Positions 48,161 to 59,679 of a DNA stretch of 64,000 nucleotides are shown piece by piece; position 1 is the stretch's first letter, and each line of letters starts with the position of its first letter. This DNA comes from Saxidomus purpurata (taxonomy: Eukaryota; Mollusca; Bivalvia; Venerida; Veneridae). Where the stretch lies: assembly GCA_022818135.1 (NCBI GenBank), contig JAFMSR010000010.1, forward strand, positions 32,567,504-32,631,503, in the 5' to 3' direction. Below the pieces are notes generated by a model, which made no database searches, was not told the origin of the DNA, and saw nothing but the letters and a program-made list of their open reading frames with translations. Both the position numbers and the translations under genes were made by a program.

Positions 48161-49041
48161 AGTAGGCAAGGTAGAGTTATTGTTCTTGCACACTGCACTT
48201 CCTACCAATGTGCTATGTCAGTGTATTAAGTTTGAAGAAAATCCCTCAAGTACTTTTGGAGTTATGCTCCGGAATTTATTTTTCAAGTAAACCTGATAAA
48301 GGGGAATAACTCTAAAAGTAGGCAAGGTAGAGTTATTGTTCTTACACACTGCACTTCCTACCAATGTGCTATGTCAGTGTATTAAGTTTGAAGTAAATCC
48401 CTCAAGTACTTTTGGAGTTATGCTTCGGACAAATAAATCTGATAAAGGGGAATAACTCTAAAAGTAGGCAAGGTAGAGTTATTGTTCTTGCACACTGCAC
48501 TTCCTACCAATGTGCTCTGTCAGTGTATTAAGTTTGAAGAATATCCCTCAAGTACTTTTGGAGTTATGCTTCGGACAAGTAAATCTGATAAAGGGGAATA
48601 ACTCTAAAAGTAGGCAAGGTAGAGTTATTGTTCTTGCACACTGCACTTCCTACCAATGTGCTATGTCAGTGTATTAAGTTTGAAGTAAATCCCTCAAGTA
48701 CTTTTGGAGTTATGCTCTGGACAAAACTTTTAAAGTAAATCTGATAAAGGGGAATAACTCTAAAAGTAGGCAAGGTAGAGTTATTGTTCTTGCACACTGC
48801 ACTTCCTACCAATGAGCTATGTCAGTGTATTAAGTTTGAAGAAAATCCCTCAAGTACTTTTGGAGAAATGCTCCGGTCAAAGTTTTTCAAGTAAATCTGA
48901 TAAAAGGGGAATAACTCTAAAAGTAGGCAAGGTAGAGTTATTGTTCTTACACACTGCACTTCCTCCCAATGTGCTCTGTCAGTGTATGAAGTTTGAAGAA
49001 AATCGCTCAAGTACTTTTGGAGTTATGCTCCGGACAAAATT
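48161..49041 (+). repeat. Core tandem repeats of the pearl-like element (6 copies, 146-157 bp)
   Basis: AGTAGGCAAGGTAGAGTTAT begins units at 48161, 48317, 48463, 48609, 48765 and 48922. Units share 'GCACACTGCACTTCCTACCA', 'CAGTGTATTAAGTTTGAAG' and 'TCAAGTACTTTTGGAGTTAT'. The length difference comes from a short insertion after 'GGACAAA'. The copies are very similar, pointing to recent expansion or homogenisation. Confidence 0.9.
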
Positions 49042-49124
49042 GGGACGGACGCACGGACGGACGGACGGACAGACGGACGGACGGACGGACGGACGGTCGG
49101 ACGGACAGACGGACGGACGGACGA
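49042..49124 (+). repeat. (GGAC)n tetranucleotide microsatellite
   Basis: About twenty GGAC units with CAGAC and GTCGG interruptions, ending at GGACGAAG. It is the microsatellite part of the pearl-like element. Confidence 0.9.
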
Positions 49125-49167
49125 AGACCATTTCTAATATCCCCTTCGCCTTCGGCGGGGGGATAAA

Positions 49168-52100
49168 TAACATGTCACTCAGGTTATGTACCGGCACATT
49201 TCAACGACAGACGCACCAGTATTTTGCCAGAAACTCCCCCGCTGTTTCACATCGCCCTGTTGGGCGTAATATCACATCTACATTTCATGATTTTACGGAC
49301 AGGCTTTGGACTTGGTCGATGTGTATTTTTTAAGTCTTAAGGATATGGCGCAGCACTGGAAAGAAATTTTGCCTGCCGCCTAAGTTCTGACAGAAAAACA
49401 GAAAATGTAATGATCTCTTTAAAAAATCCAATAAATAATACATACATATTCTTTCAACAAATAGTCATCTCTAATTTTTGGTGTGTTTTTTTTTTTGCCG
49501 CTTTGCCGATTGTGCGCCGGATTTCACCAATTAAATTAGCTCGTTTTAAGCGTATACTGGCATATACGTTTGACAATGAACATAATGACCTAACAGAAAA
49601 TATTCAACAAGAAAAAATGTCATACAAAGTAACACAGTGCGCCCACAAACAATACTGACATGTAAATATTTTGGAAATTGGTGATGGTTGATGTTGAGAT
49701 ATGGCATCGAAAGAAATCAAGAAAACCAGTTCTGGTTGAACAAGCAAAACCTGACACGACACCACATCTACTGACTGATCTGTAGTATGGAAACTTTACT
49801 GTTATCGAATGATATGTATATGTACATAGTATGTCCAGGGATACTTTATAGACCGTTCCTTTTTCATTACCATTATCCTTATCAGTTTTACATGAATGAA
49901 GATTTTTATGATTATTTGCCGTAATACATTTTAAAATGGTTTAAAAGCTAAAAAAGATAAGTAAAACAACAGAAAAAAGATTTTAAAAGATATGGATTTG
50001 GGTGGGGTTCGAACGCATTCGTAAAAGCACGACTGTACACTTATGCAGGCGCATACGCCTTTACCATTTACACAACGGTGGCAGGCTAAAATTATGAAGG
50101 AAAAAAATAAGCTAAGACAATATTGCATATTATTATAAAGGCAATCGAAGATTATTCAGTCGAATGTGTTTCGTTACTTTAATGTCAAGGGCTGTATAAG
50201 GGGAAAAGAAATCATATTTCCATTTTTCTCAGCATAGATGGCGCCTGAAACGTGAAACGCGCTTTTCTCTATGAAACGAACGACAACTCAATAACAAACG
50301 ACAACTCTTGCCTTTCCAAAAAATTAGACTGTGTCTCAGAAGTACCTAAATTTTTCAATGAAGAGAGACGCATTTGTTCGAGCAAGTGCTTAAGTCTCCA
50401 TTCATCTTTTACTCACCACGTATTAAATATAGCCGCTGCACTGGCACGCAATGACACGGAAGAGAACTTGTGGTTTTTTTTCTATATCTTTGTATATATA
50501 TAAAGTTTGCGTGTGAAAGCATGTTTTCATTTATCTGTCAACAAACACTTTTTCTAATTCAGTTTGGCAGGGAACAGCCTCACTCTGTTATATTTAAGTT
50601 ACCGTGATCCATTTCACATCCATCACGGTACTTAAATCACAAAAAGTTTTCCACATAATGGTCTGGTAAAACTTTGTATACATTTTCTGTCTTATAGCTT
50701 AGAAATAACTCTGGTTTCACTTGATTTGATGAATCATCTCCCTTTGTAACGACTCGCTTAAAAGTAAAGATACCAACTTTTGTGTTGCAAGCTTTCGACA
50801 GGAGCTGAAACACCCTAGGGCAATTACGGTTGCCTCATTTTATAAACTCTTTTTGTTTGGACCTCAACTTTAAATTTTTGAATTTGCATAAAGTAATTGG
50901 GGGCGTTGATATAAAAACGAACTCGGTCTTGCTTCACCTGTATAACAGTAAACATTATTACATTTTCGAACCAAAAACCAATCGAACAGTTTTCTAGCTT
51001 TTTTAAAAGCTACCCTTGTAGCTGATATATAGCAAGTCTTAATTCATAAGAGGAATATTAATAATTACAAGTCAGCGACCGTAACCGCTCAACCTCGAAG
51101 GCGAATAAATACACAAAAAATGTCATCTTATCAAACGCATGTAACATTTGCAACTGACGGTTAAAAAAGAGAAAGGTTCCGTTCGTGTATCGGATGACAC
51201 AAAATCAAACTTTTGAGCATCAGTTTAAAAACCAGTTTCAGACAGACACTTTCTTTTCTAGAATTGTATCAAACAATAAACATTAAAAGCTTGTATCCGA
51301 AAGTTGTATTTCCGAAACAAATTGCCGGGAAATCAAGTCAGACTTTAAAGGAGCAGACGACATTAAAATTTATGATTTTTGACTTGCCATTAAAGGAAAT
51401 GTCTACAAGGGATTTTTATCTGCAGATTGCTGAAGGATATAAAATCTCGATGGACTAAATCTCAGTTATTGATAGAATTCCGTAATTACATGTCTTTTGA
51501 AACGCCACTCAGAGAGTTTGCCGAATTGTTTTACCGGAATATATACCAGTAGCCAGTAAAAAAGACTGTATCAGGTCTTTTTATTCCCTGATAGCAACAT
51601 ATATCCAGGCTAACCAGACTTCATGTGTCTGTCGTTACGTTCTACACTCGTACACAATGTCTTTTGCAAACATTTAATTGTAGTTTCCACGCCTGATCTG
51701 TGAAAGAAAACGGACAATAAACTTTCCGCAGAAGGCGTCCGAATTATGGGCTGTCCACTCGCGGACTTTTTAGTAGCTAGTAGCAATACATCAGTGAAAC
51801 AAAAGACGTGTGTAGTCGGTTATATCTCACTTAGAAAGCAGAGGTTGTCCGCTGCTTTTGTGTAATTAGTGTCGACATTTAACTGGCTAAACCAACAGTT
51901 TGTTTGATACTTAAAGAGTGTTCAAGTGTGCTAAATTTTCCTGTGCCTTTTTAGACCACATTACTACCATGACCATGTAAAGTATCCCAAGGCCTTCTTT
52001 TGGAGACAGAACTATATATAAAGGAAGTTTGAAGTCTGTTGCCCAGCTTATGCCTTGTTCTTCCAAGTTCGAACCCGGTCACCATTGCTTTGCTTTCCGT

Positions 52101-52472
52101 AAAGCGGCACGGCAATATAATTTTCAATACGTTTCTGTTGTTTCTGCACGCATCGGGTTCGTCCTAAATGACCCACGAGAGACAGTCAGAAACTTTCATT
52201 GCTGGTTCCAATTCAAAGCTGGACTTATAAGGGTCTTCTTCTTGGACCTACATAAATAAGTCATTAAACATACGTTTTCAAAATCAACCCCGCTTCGAAA
52301 ATTCTCTACACCGTTGAAACTAAGCTTGCTTACTGCCGTCGTCAACTTAGAATATGCTAAAGACCGTGGCCGAAATACCTTTAATTCTTACGCAGAATTA
52401 ATATAATCTCAATCTTAAAACAGAAAGAATGCCGATGTTAACTGCACTAAATAAAACACATTTTATCAACAC
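49168..52472. other. Intergenic, few recognisable features
   Basis: Apart from a weak tRNA-like stretch at 49995-50085 (minus), only short open frames are present, none protein-like. A GGGTTCGAAC box-B-like motif on the minus strand at about 52068-52077 lacks a matching box A. Confidence 0.5.
49995..50085 (-). mobile_element. Weak tRNA-like SINE-head remnant
   Basis: On the minus strand a box-A-like TGTGTAAATGGTAAAGGC is followed by a hairpin TATGC-GCCT-GCATA and a box-B-like GCGTTCGAACCCC. The arrangement is Leu/Ser-tRNA-like, with a long variable region, but the acceptor and T stems do not pair. Confidence 0.3.
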
Positions 52473-52660
52473 TCACCCTGCTGCAGACGGCGGCAAATGA
52501 TTCAGCTTCTGCAATAATTAAAGATCATAATTAGTTATCACGAACATTACTGTTCGCTATTCAGTGAGTGAATTTTTGAATAAACACACACTGAACAGCT
52601 AAATGGTACTGTCCAAATTGAACGCTGGACAAACACATTTCAGATATTTAGTAATTAAAA
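52473..52660 (+). repeat. Dispersed ~200-bp clam repeat, copy 5
   Basis: Starts 'CACCCTGCTGCAGACGGCGG' and contains 'TTACTGTTCGCTATTCAGTG', 'GGTACTGTCCAAATTGAACG' and a tail 'TTTCAGATATTTAG'. It is a near full-length member of the family and the only copy in the right-hand repeat-rich half with all blocks present. Confidence 0.6.
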
Positions 52661-52797
52661 ATATTAAGAATTAAAGGAAAACGCCTTTTATGCCGAATTT
52701 TTTATTTATCAACTTGTTGTTTTTATGAAAGTAAAAGCCTATAGAGGCATTTTTGAGCCATGTCATGTTAATGCAGTACCAGTTTATTTTTTGATAC

Positions 52798-52880
52798 ACG
52801 CGGTCCTGAGATCACGGAGATTCGAACCCGGCGCTCTCCCAGCCGATTGGATAACGCCTTTTCCACTTAAACTGTACATC
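52798..52880 (-). mobile_element. tRNA-like SINE-head remnant (Ser/Leu type)
   Basis: On the minus strand CAGTTTAAGTGGAAAAGGC (box A region) is followed by GGGTTCGAATC (box B) about 35 bases later, with a possible variable arm GAGAGCGC between. The stems are imperfect, so this is probably a decayed tRNA-derived SINE. Confidence 0.4.
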
Positions 52881-52884
52881 GCTT

Positions 52885-55634
52885 ATTCTGTCATGAATAT
52901 CTTTCCATTTCCGAAATTATACGCAAGAGTGCGGACAGTTAGCAAATTACAAAAGCTTAATGTTTGTATGGGTTATAACGCCCGTTTCAACAATATTTCC
53001 TGGCGGACAATTTACCTAATCGCCGTTATTTGGAAGGGCCACACTAAGAGACCAACTTTTTCACAAAGCACATTACATGCATAGTCACATGGTATACCAA
53101 GACAGCAAGTTCGTAACATACGTGGCTTTTCACTATAAAAGAAGCTAGAATAATTTTAGTTGTAAATGTCATTAGTTTAAAGACATAAAAGTACACTTCA
53201 TGAAAACGTTTTACCTTATTTATATGCAAGATGTTGCAGTGCGTATTTTATACGTCACAAAAGAGAAATATAAACCTTTCTAAAACAATCAGGGGCATCC
53301 AAACACTAAACTATTAGCTTACAGCAACAGCTGGCATAAATGTCGTAGCGGATTCTTGTTCATTTACTGGTTTGTGGTTTTTATCTTTTTCTCTTTCTCC
53401 GTCGTCTTCTCATTAATAAAGGAAATACTGCATTTTTTTTTTCGCGCAGACACATGTATGGGCCCATGTATATATCTATATACAAGCTGTGACCAATTTT
53501 GTTACGACAGAGGTATCCCAATGTTTAAGTTGTACCCACGGTCCAAAACATTCGTCCGTACCATGGTAACAGCTGACATAATAAAAGCTTCGGGACAAGG
53601 AGATCTTTTTCCCTAGAAACAATGGCGATCGCACAGCTTATCATTTGGCTTTTGGTTTAAGGTCCTATAAATATTGAGGCAAATTTATGACGTTTCACGT
53701 GCATGTCTGCCATATAGCTTGCTTTATTAATAGGCTTTTTTTGTTATTAAATTGTCTCGGATATGATTTTCACGTTTTCTTGCAGCGCTCGTACGAGAAA
53801 CTTAAGTTTTGGCTGAATATATACGAACGTTATAATATTGGTTCATTCGGATCTCCTTTGCAAGTTTGTACTTATCTAGAATTACGAGGTTTGCCGGAAA
53901 TCGCCGTGAAGAAACGATTGGCTACGGCTTTGACCGCATCGGTTGACCCAAATTAAACTGGTATTAAAATAAACTAAGAAGTAACAGCCAAGCTTTTAGT
54001 GGTCCGATGGCACGATGAAAGCTCTCGGAAAATACATGTTCAGTAAGTAAAATACTATCAATTATACCAATACAAATGTTGAGAAACAACTTTAGCCAAA
54101 ATTAGGCATACTGTCACACACAGTATATCTGGTTGTTTTTAGGTGGGAGGGGGGTTTAAGGTGCTTACAGTTTAAAGGTATTCGAATGTTTGGTGAGAGT
54201 ACAGCACTTAAGGTTTTGAAACTGTTACCAAAATCGACACTAAAACGGTAAGCTTCCTATATAGTTTAAATCAAACAAAATAACATCACTTTTCTTATAC
54301 CAGAATCACGAGAGCGCGTATAATTCATTTCACGTCTGCATATGACATAAATGTCAACTTCTTACCACGTACCTTAAACATTATGGTTTCAATGTCTCGG
54401 ACGCCAATGTCATGAAAGTAGCTACAAAGTGCCTAAAACTAATATGGCGCATTTTATATTTCGTGTGTCAGGTGTTACTCCCTGTCTGACAAAGGCAGAC
54501 GATAGAGCCTGGCATAAAAGTAACAATGTAAATTTGAACAGCGGGTCTTATTATTTTCAACGTAATATTCACACTGCAGATCGCGAAAACCGCATGAAAA
54601 CTGATATTGTGACGAAATTAATTTTAGACACGCAAATTGGCTAATCACAATAGCGTGACCGAATGCATCAAATGGATAGCAACAAGTCACCGGTACGATA
54701 CTTCCCAAGGGGGGGCTCGAGCTTGCGTGACACAGTGAGGCATTTAATGACCTATCTTGTTACAAAGCGAAACTTTTGTCAGAAGACATCAGAAGATAGC
54801 AGACGACAATATTACCAATGACAGTAACAGAATTACATATCTGTTTCATTCTATTGTATTAGAGTATTTTTGTTTTGGCCATAAAGCCATTTAGACGTGA
54901 TGGAAAATTGGATTTCACATTATATTAGAAATTCCTCTCTGCGGCGACGATTAAAGAAACCTCACAGAATCTGTCTGACGAGGTTTAATAAAGTTTATTT
55001 GAATGTCGGGGATTCAAATTATTCATATGTCACCTTCTGCTAACTGAGATGTAACCTTGTACACAAAATGTGTCAGTTTTTGTCCCCGCGGTCTGCAAAA
55101 GGACGAGCCAGGTTATCGGGACGAAGTGAATGGGTGAATGCGAAAGTGTATGGGGAAATGGTAGCATTGATCTGTGAGCGGTTCTTGCACATCTGACTTG
55201 CACGAAAATGATCCCTTTCTTGTGTAACTTTCTTTTTGAAATTTAATAGTTCGAATCAATATATTCTTTATCAAAATACTGCCGGAGTTGCAGGCTTAAA
55301 TCAACAACGTGCAGTGAGCCACGACTGCACTTTCAGCTTACTGAAATACAACCATAAAAGTCGCGGAGATCGGGTAATTCTCGCCAAATCTCGTGAATGC
55401 TTAATCAAGGTGACCACTTATACAGGCTCATTTGTTCATAACCCCATGGTTAATATGGTGCTTTAAGTGAAAACTTATATTTTCAGAAATATAAAATTAA
55501 AAAATGTAGTTTTTTTCAAAATCATACGGCCAATAAGATTCCGTATTTTCCTTTGAAGTAGACAGATATTTCACTTTACAAACTCCTTACAAAGTATAAC
55601 AGTACGAAAACTATATATATATATATGAGTTTAA
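52885..55634. other. Intergenic, nothing firmly recognised
   Basis: No protein-like frame. 'GGTGACCACTTATACAGG' at about 55409-55426 resembles 'AGTGACCACTTAAAGTAGG' at 55680-55698 just inside the minisatellite element, so a fragment of the same repeat family probably lies here. Confidence 0.45.
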
Positions 55635-58600
55635 AACAGTCAAACCTGTATTCAGAAGCCAGTCAAATGAGGTATCAAAAGTGACCACTTAAAGTAGGTG
55701 GCTGTGTAATAAAGGGTGTATAAAATAACAACTGGGAAACATCAGTATTAGCTGCTACAGTGCCTGTTATAGTGTGGCTGTTATAGTGTGGCTGTTATAG
55801 TGGCTGTTATAGTGTGACTGTTATAGTGTGGCTGTTATAGTGGCTGTTATAGTGGGGCTGTTATGGTGTGGCTGTTATAGTGGTTGTTATAGTGTGACTG
55901 TTATAGTGTGACTGTTATAGGGGCTGTTATAGTGTGGCTGTTATAGTGGTTGTTATAGTGTGACTGTTATAGTGTGACTGTTATAGTGGCTGTTATAGTG
56001 GCTGTTATAGTGTGGCTGTTATAGTGTGACTGTTATAGTGTGGCTGTTATAGTGTGGCTGTTATAGTGGTTGTTATAGTGTGACTGTTATAGTGTGACTG
56101 TTATAGTGGCTGTTATAGTGGCTGTTATAGTGACTGTTATAGTGGCTGTTATAGTGTGACTGTTATAGTGGCTGTTATAGTGGCTGTTATAGTGGCTGTT
56201 ATAGTGGCTGTTATAGTGGCTGTTATAGTGTGACTGTTATAGTGTGACTGTTATAGTGGCTGTTATAGTGGCTGTTATAGTGGCTGTTATAGTGACTGTT
56301 ATAGTGTGACTGTTATAGTGGTTGTTATAGTGTGACTGTTATAGTGTGGCTGTTATAGTGGCTGTTATAGTGGCTGTTATAGTGGCTGTTATAGTGGCTG
56401 TTATAGTGACTGTTATAGTGGCTGTTATAGTGGTTGTTATAGTGTGACTGTTATAGTGGCTGTTATAGTGGCTGTTATAGTGTGGCTGTGATAGTGGCTG
56501 TTATAGTGTGGCTGTTATAGTGTGGCTGTTATAGTGGCTGTTATAGTGGCTGTTATAGTGGCTGTTATAGTGGCTGTTATAGTGTGACTGTTATAGTGTG
56601 GCTGTTATAGTGTGGCTGTTATAGTGTGACTGTTATAGGGGCTGTTATAGTGGCTGTTATAGTGTGGCTGTTATAGTGTGACTGTTATAGGGGCTGTTAT
56701 AGTGGCTGTTATAGTGGCTGTTATAGTGTGGCTGTTATAGTGTGACTGTTATAGTGTGACTGTTATAGTGTGGCTGTTATAGTGTGGCTGTTATAGTGTG
56801 ACTGTTATAGGGGCTGTTATAGTGGCTGTTATAGTGGCTGTTATAGTGGCTGTTATAGTGGCTGTTATAGTGGCTGTTATAGTGGCTGTTATAGTGGCTG
56901 TTATAGTGTGACTGTTATAGTGTGACTGTTATAGTGGCTGTTATAGTGGCTGTTATAGTGTGCTGTTATAGTGGGCTGTTATAGTGGCTGTTATAGTGAC
57001 TGTTATAGTGGCTGTTATAGTGTGGCTGTTATAGTGTGACTGTTATAGTGGCTGTTATAGTGGCTGTTATAGTGGCTGTTATAGTGGCTGTTATAGTGGC
57101 TGTTATAGTGGCTGTTATAGTGTGGCTGTTATAGTGTGGCTGTTATAGTGACTGTTATAGTGGCTGTTATAGTGGCTGTTATAGTGTGGCTGTTATAGTG
57201 TGACTGTTATAGTGGCTGTTATAGTGGCTGTTATAGTGGCTGTTATAGTGTGACTGTTATAGTGGCTGTTATAGTGTGACTGTTATAGTGTGACTGTTAT
57301 AGTGGCTGTTATAGTGGCTGTTATAGTGGCTGTTATAGTGGCTGTTATAGTGGCTGTTATAGTGGCTGTTATAGTGGCTGTTATAGTGGCTGTTATAGTG
57401 GCTGTTATAGTGTGACTGTTATAGTGTGACTGTTATAGTGGGCTGTTATAGTGGCTGTTATAGTGGCTGTTATAGTGGCTGTTATAGTGGCTGTTATAGT
57501 GGCTGTTATAGTGGCTGTTATAGTGGCTGTTATAGTGGCTGTTATAGTGTGACTGTTATAGTGGCTGTTATAGTGGCTGTTATAGTGGCTGTTATAGTGG
57601 CTGTTATAGTGGCTGTTATAGTGGCTGTTATAGTGGCTGTTATAGTGGCTGTTATAGTGGCTGTTATAGTGTGACTGTTATAGTGGCTGTTATAGTGTGG
57701 CTGTTATAGTGTGACTGTTAAAGTGGCTGTTATAGTGGCTGTTATAGTGGCTGTTATAGTGGCTGTTATAGTGGCTGTTATAGTGGCTGTTATAGTGTGA
57801 CTGTTATAGTGGCTGTTATAGTGGCTGTTATAGTGGCTGTTATAGTGGCTGTTATAGTGGCTGTTATAGTGGCTGTTATAGTGGCTGTTATAGTGGCTGT
57901 TATAGTGTGCTGTTATAGTGTGCTGTTATAGTGGCTGTTATAGTGGCTGTTATAGTGGCTGTTATAGTGGCTGTTATAGTGGCTGTTATAGTGTGACTGT
58001 TATAGTGTGGCTGTTATAGTGGCTGTTATAGTGGCTGTTATAGTGGCTGTTATAGTGTGGCTGTTATAGTGTGGCTGTTATAGTGGCTGTTATAGTGTGG
58101 CTGTTATAGTGTGGCTGTTATAGTGTGACTGTTATAGGGGCTGTTATAGTGGCTGTTATAGTGTGACTGTTATAGTGTGGCTGTTATAGTGTGGCTGTTA
58201 TAGGGGCTGTTATAGTGGCTGTTATAGTGTGGCTGTTATAGTGTGGCTGTTATAGTGGCTGTTATAGTGTGGCTGTTATAGTGTGGCTGTTATAGTGGCT
58301 GTTATAGTGTGGCTGTTATAGTGGCTGTTATAGTGGCTGTTATAGTGGGGCTGTTATAGTGGCTGTTATAGTGGCTGTTATAGTGTGGCTGTTATAGTGG
58401 CTGTTATAGTGTGGCTGTTATAGTGGCTGTTATAGTGGCTGTTATAATGTAGCTGTTATAGTGGCTGTGATAGTGGCTGTTATAGTGTGGCTGTTATAGT
58501 GGCTGTTATAGTGGCTGTTATAGTGGCTGTTATAGTGTGGCTGTTATAGAGGCTGTTATAGTGGCTGTTATAGTGGCTGTTATAGTGTGGCTGTTATAGT

Positions 58601-59675
58601 GTGGCTGTTATAGTGTGGCTGTTATAGTGACTGTTATAGTGTGACTGTTATAGTGTGACTGTTATAGTGTGGCTGTTATAGTGTGGCTGTTATAGTGGCT
58701 GTTATAGTGGGGCTGTTATAGTGGCTGTTAAAGTGTGACTGTTATAGTGTGACTGTTATAGTGTGGCTGTTATAGTGGCTGTTATTGTGGGGCTGTTATA
58801 GTGGCTGTTATAGTGTGACTGTTATAGTGTGACTGTTATAGTGTGGCTGTTATAGTGTGGCTGTTATATAGACTGTTATAGTGTGGCTGTTATATTGGCT
58901 GTTATAGTGTGACTGTTATAGTGTGACTGTTATAGTGTTGCTGTTATAGTGGCTGTTATTGTGGGGCTGTTATAGTGACTGTTATAGTGTGACTGTTATA
59001 GTGTGGCTGTTATAGTGTGGCTGTTATAGTAGACTGTTATAGTGGGGATGTTATAGTGGCTGTTATAGTGTGACTGTTATAGTGTGGCTGTTATAGTGTG
59101 GCTGTTATAGTGGCTGTTATAGTGGGGCTGTTATAGTGTGACTGTTATATTGTGACTGTTATAGTGTGACTGTTATAGTGTGACTGTTATAGTGTGGCTG
59201 TTATATAGGCTGTTATAGTGTGGCTGTTATATTGGCTGTTATAGTGTGACTGTTATAGTGTGACTGTTATAGTGTGACTGTTATAGTGTGACTGTTATAG
59301 TGTGGCTGTTATAGTGTGACTGTTATAGTGTGACTGTTATAGTGGCTGTTATAGTGGCTGTTATAGTGTGGCTGTTATAGAGGCTGTTATAGTGGCTGTT
59401 ATAGTGTGACTGTTATAGTGTGGCTGTTATAGTGTGGCTGTTATAGTGACTGTTATAGTGTGACTGTTATAGTGTGGCTGTTATAGTGGCTGTTATAGTG
59501 GGACTGTTATAGTGGCTGTTATAGTGTGACTGTTATAGTGTGGCTGTTATAGTGTGGCTGTTATAGTGTGGCTGTTATATAGAATGTTATAGTGTGGCTG
59601 TTATAGTGTGGCTGTTATAGTGTGGCTGTTATAGTGTGGCTGTCATAGTGGTCTTTAGCACAGGTTCAACTGTAT
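55635..59675. mobile_element. Short-inverted-terminus element containing a giant minisatellite
   Basis: The left end AACAGTCAAACCTGTAT (55635-55651) and right end ACAGGTTCAACTGTATG (about 59660-59676) are imperfect inverse repeats. The left interior then reads 'GTGACCACTTAAAGTAGG' and the right 'GTGGTCTTTAGCACAGG', matching an invertebrate repeat type in which such termini flank GGCTGTTATA units. Nearly all of the 4 kb is the tandem array. The element boundaries are inferred; no target duplication could be confirmed. Confidence 0.55.
55755..59652 (+). repeat. Minisatellite of 12-bp and 14-bp units, ~3.9 kb
   Basis: Roughly 300 copies (estimated from total length over unit length) of GTGGCTGTTATA (12) and GTGTGGCTGTTATA or GTGTGACTGTTATA (14), with rarer variants such as GGGGCTGTTATA and GTGGTTGTTATA. 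The centre (about 56800-57900) is dominated by pure 12-bp units, while both flanks mix 12- and 14-bp units. Because 12 is divisible by three, a frame reading repeated Cys-Tyr-Ser-Gly or Val-Ile-Val-Ala stays open across the centre without implying a gene. Confidence 0.97.
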
Positions 59676-59679
59676 GTTT

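Larger units (their letters stand above)
47924..49167 (+). mobile_element. Pearl-like, Helentron-related non-autonomous element
   Basis: The 5' end (CAACAAGAGCCATGT) has a hairpin CCATGT-TAC-ACATGG (47933-47947) followed by ATCCCCCCGCC (47951-47961). The 3' end carries the exact inverse GGCGGGGGGAT (49154-49164) inside a terminal hairpin (ATCCCC..CGCC-TTC-GGCG..GGGGAT). Between them lie six tandem core units of 146-157 bases and a GGAC tetranucleotide microsatellite. This order (5' hairpin, core tandem repeats, tetranucleotide, 3' hairpin) is that described for bivalve 'pearl' elements and other Helentron-associated elements. No Rep/helicase frame is present, so movement would need an autonomous partner. 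Confidence 0.8.

Noticed and set aside
48812..49333. 173-codon plus-strand frame containing repeated GRTD-like residues
   Set aside because: It covers the core repeats and GGAC microsatellite of the pearl-like element; the Arg/Thr/Asp/Gly run is the tetranucleotide translated.
52068..52090. Box-B-like GGGTTCGAAC on the minus strand as a tRNA gene
   Set aside because: No box A at the right distance and no pairing stems.
57426..57674. Frame encoding repeated CYSG and VIVA
   Set aside because: It is the 12-bp minisatellite read in frame; it changes frame whenever a 14-bp unit occurs.
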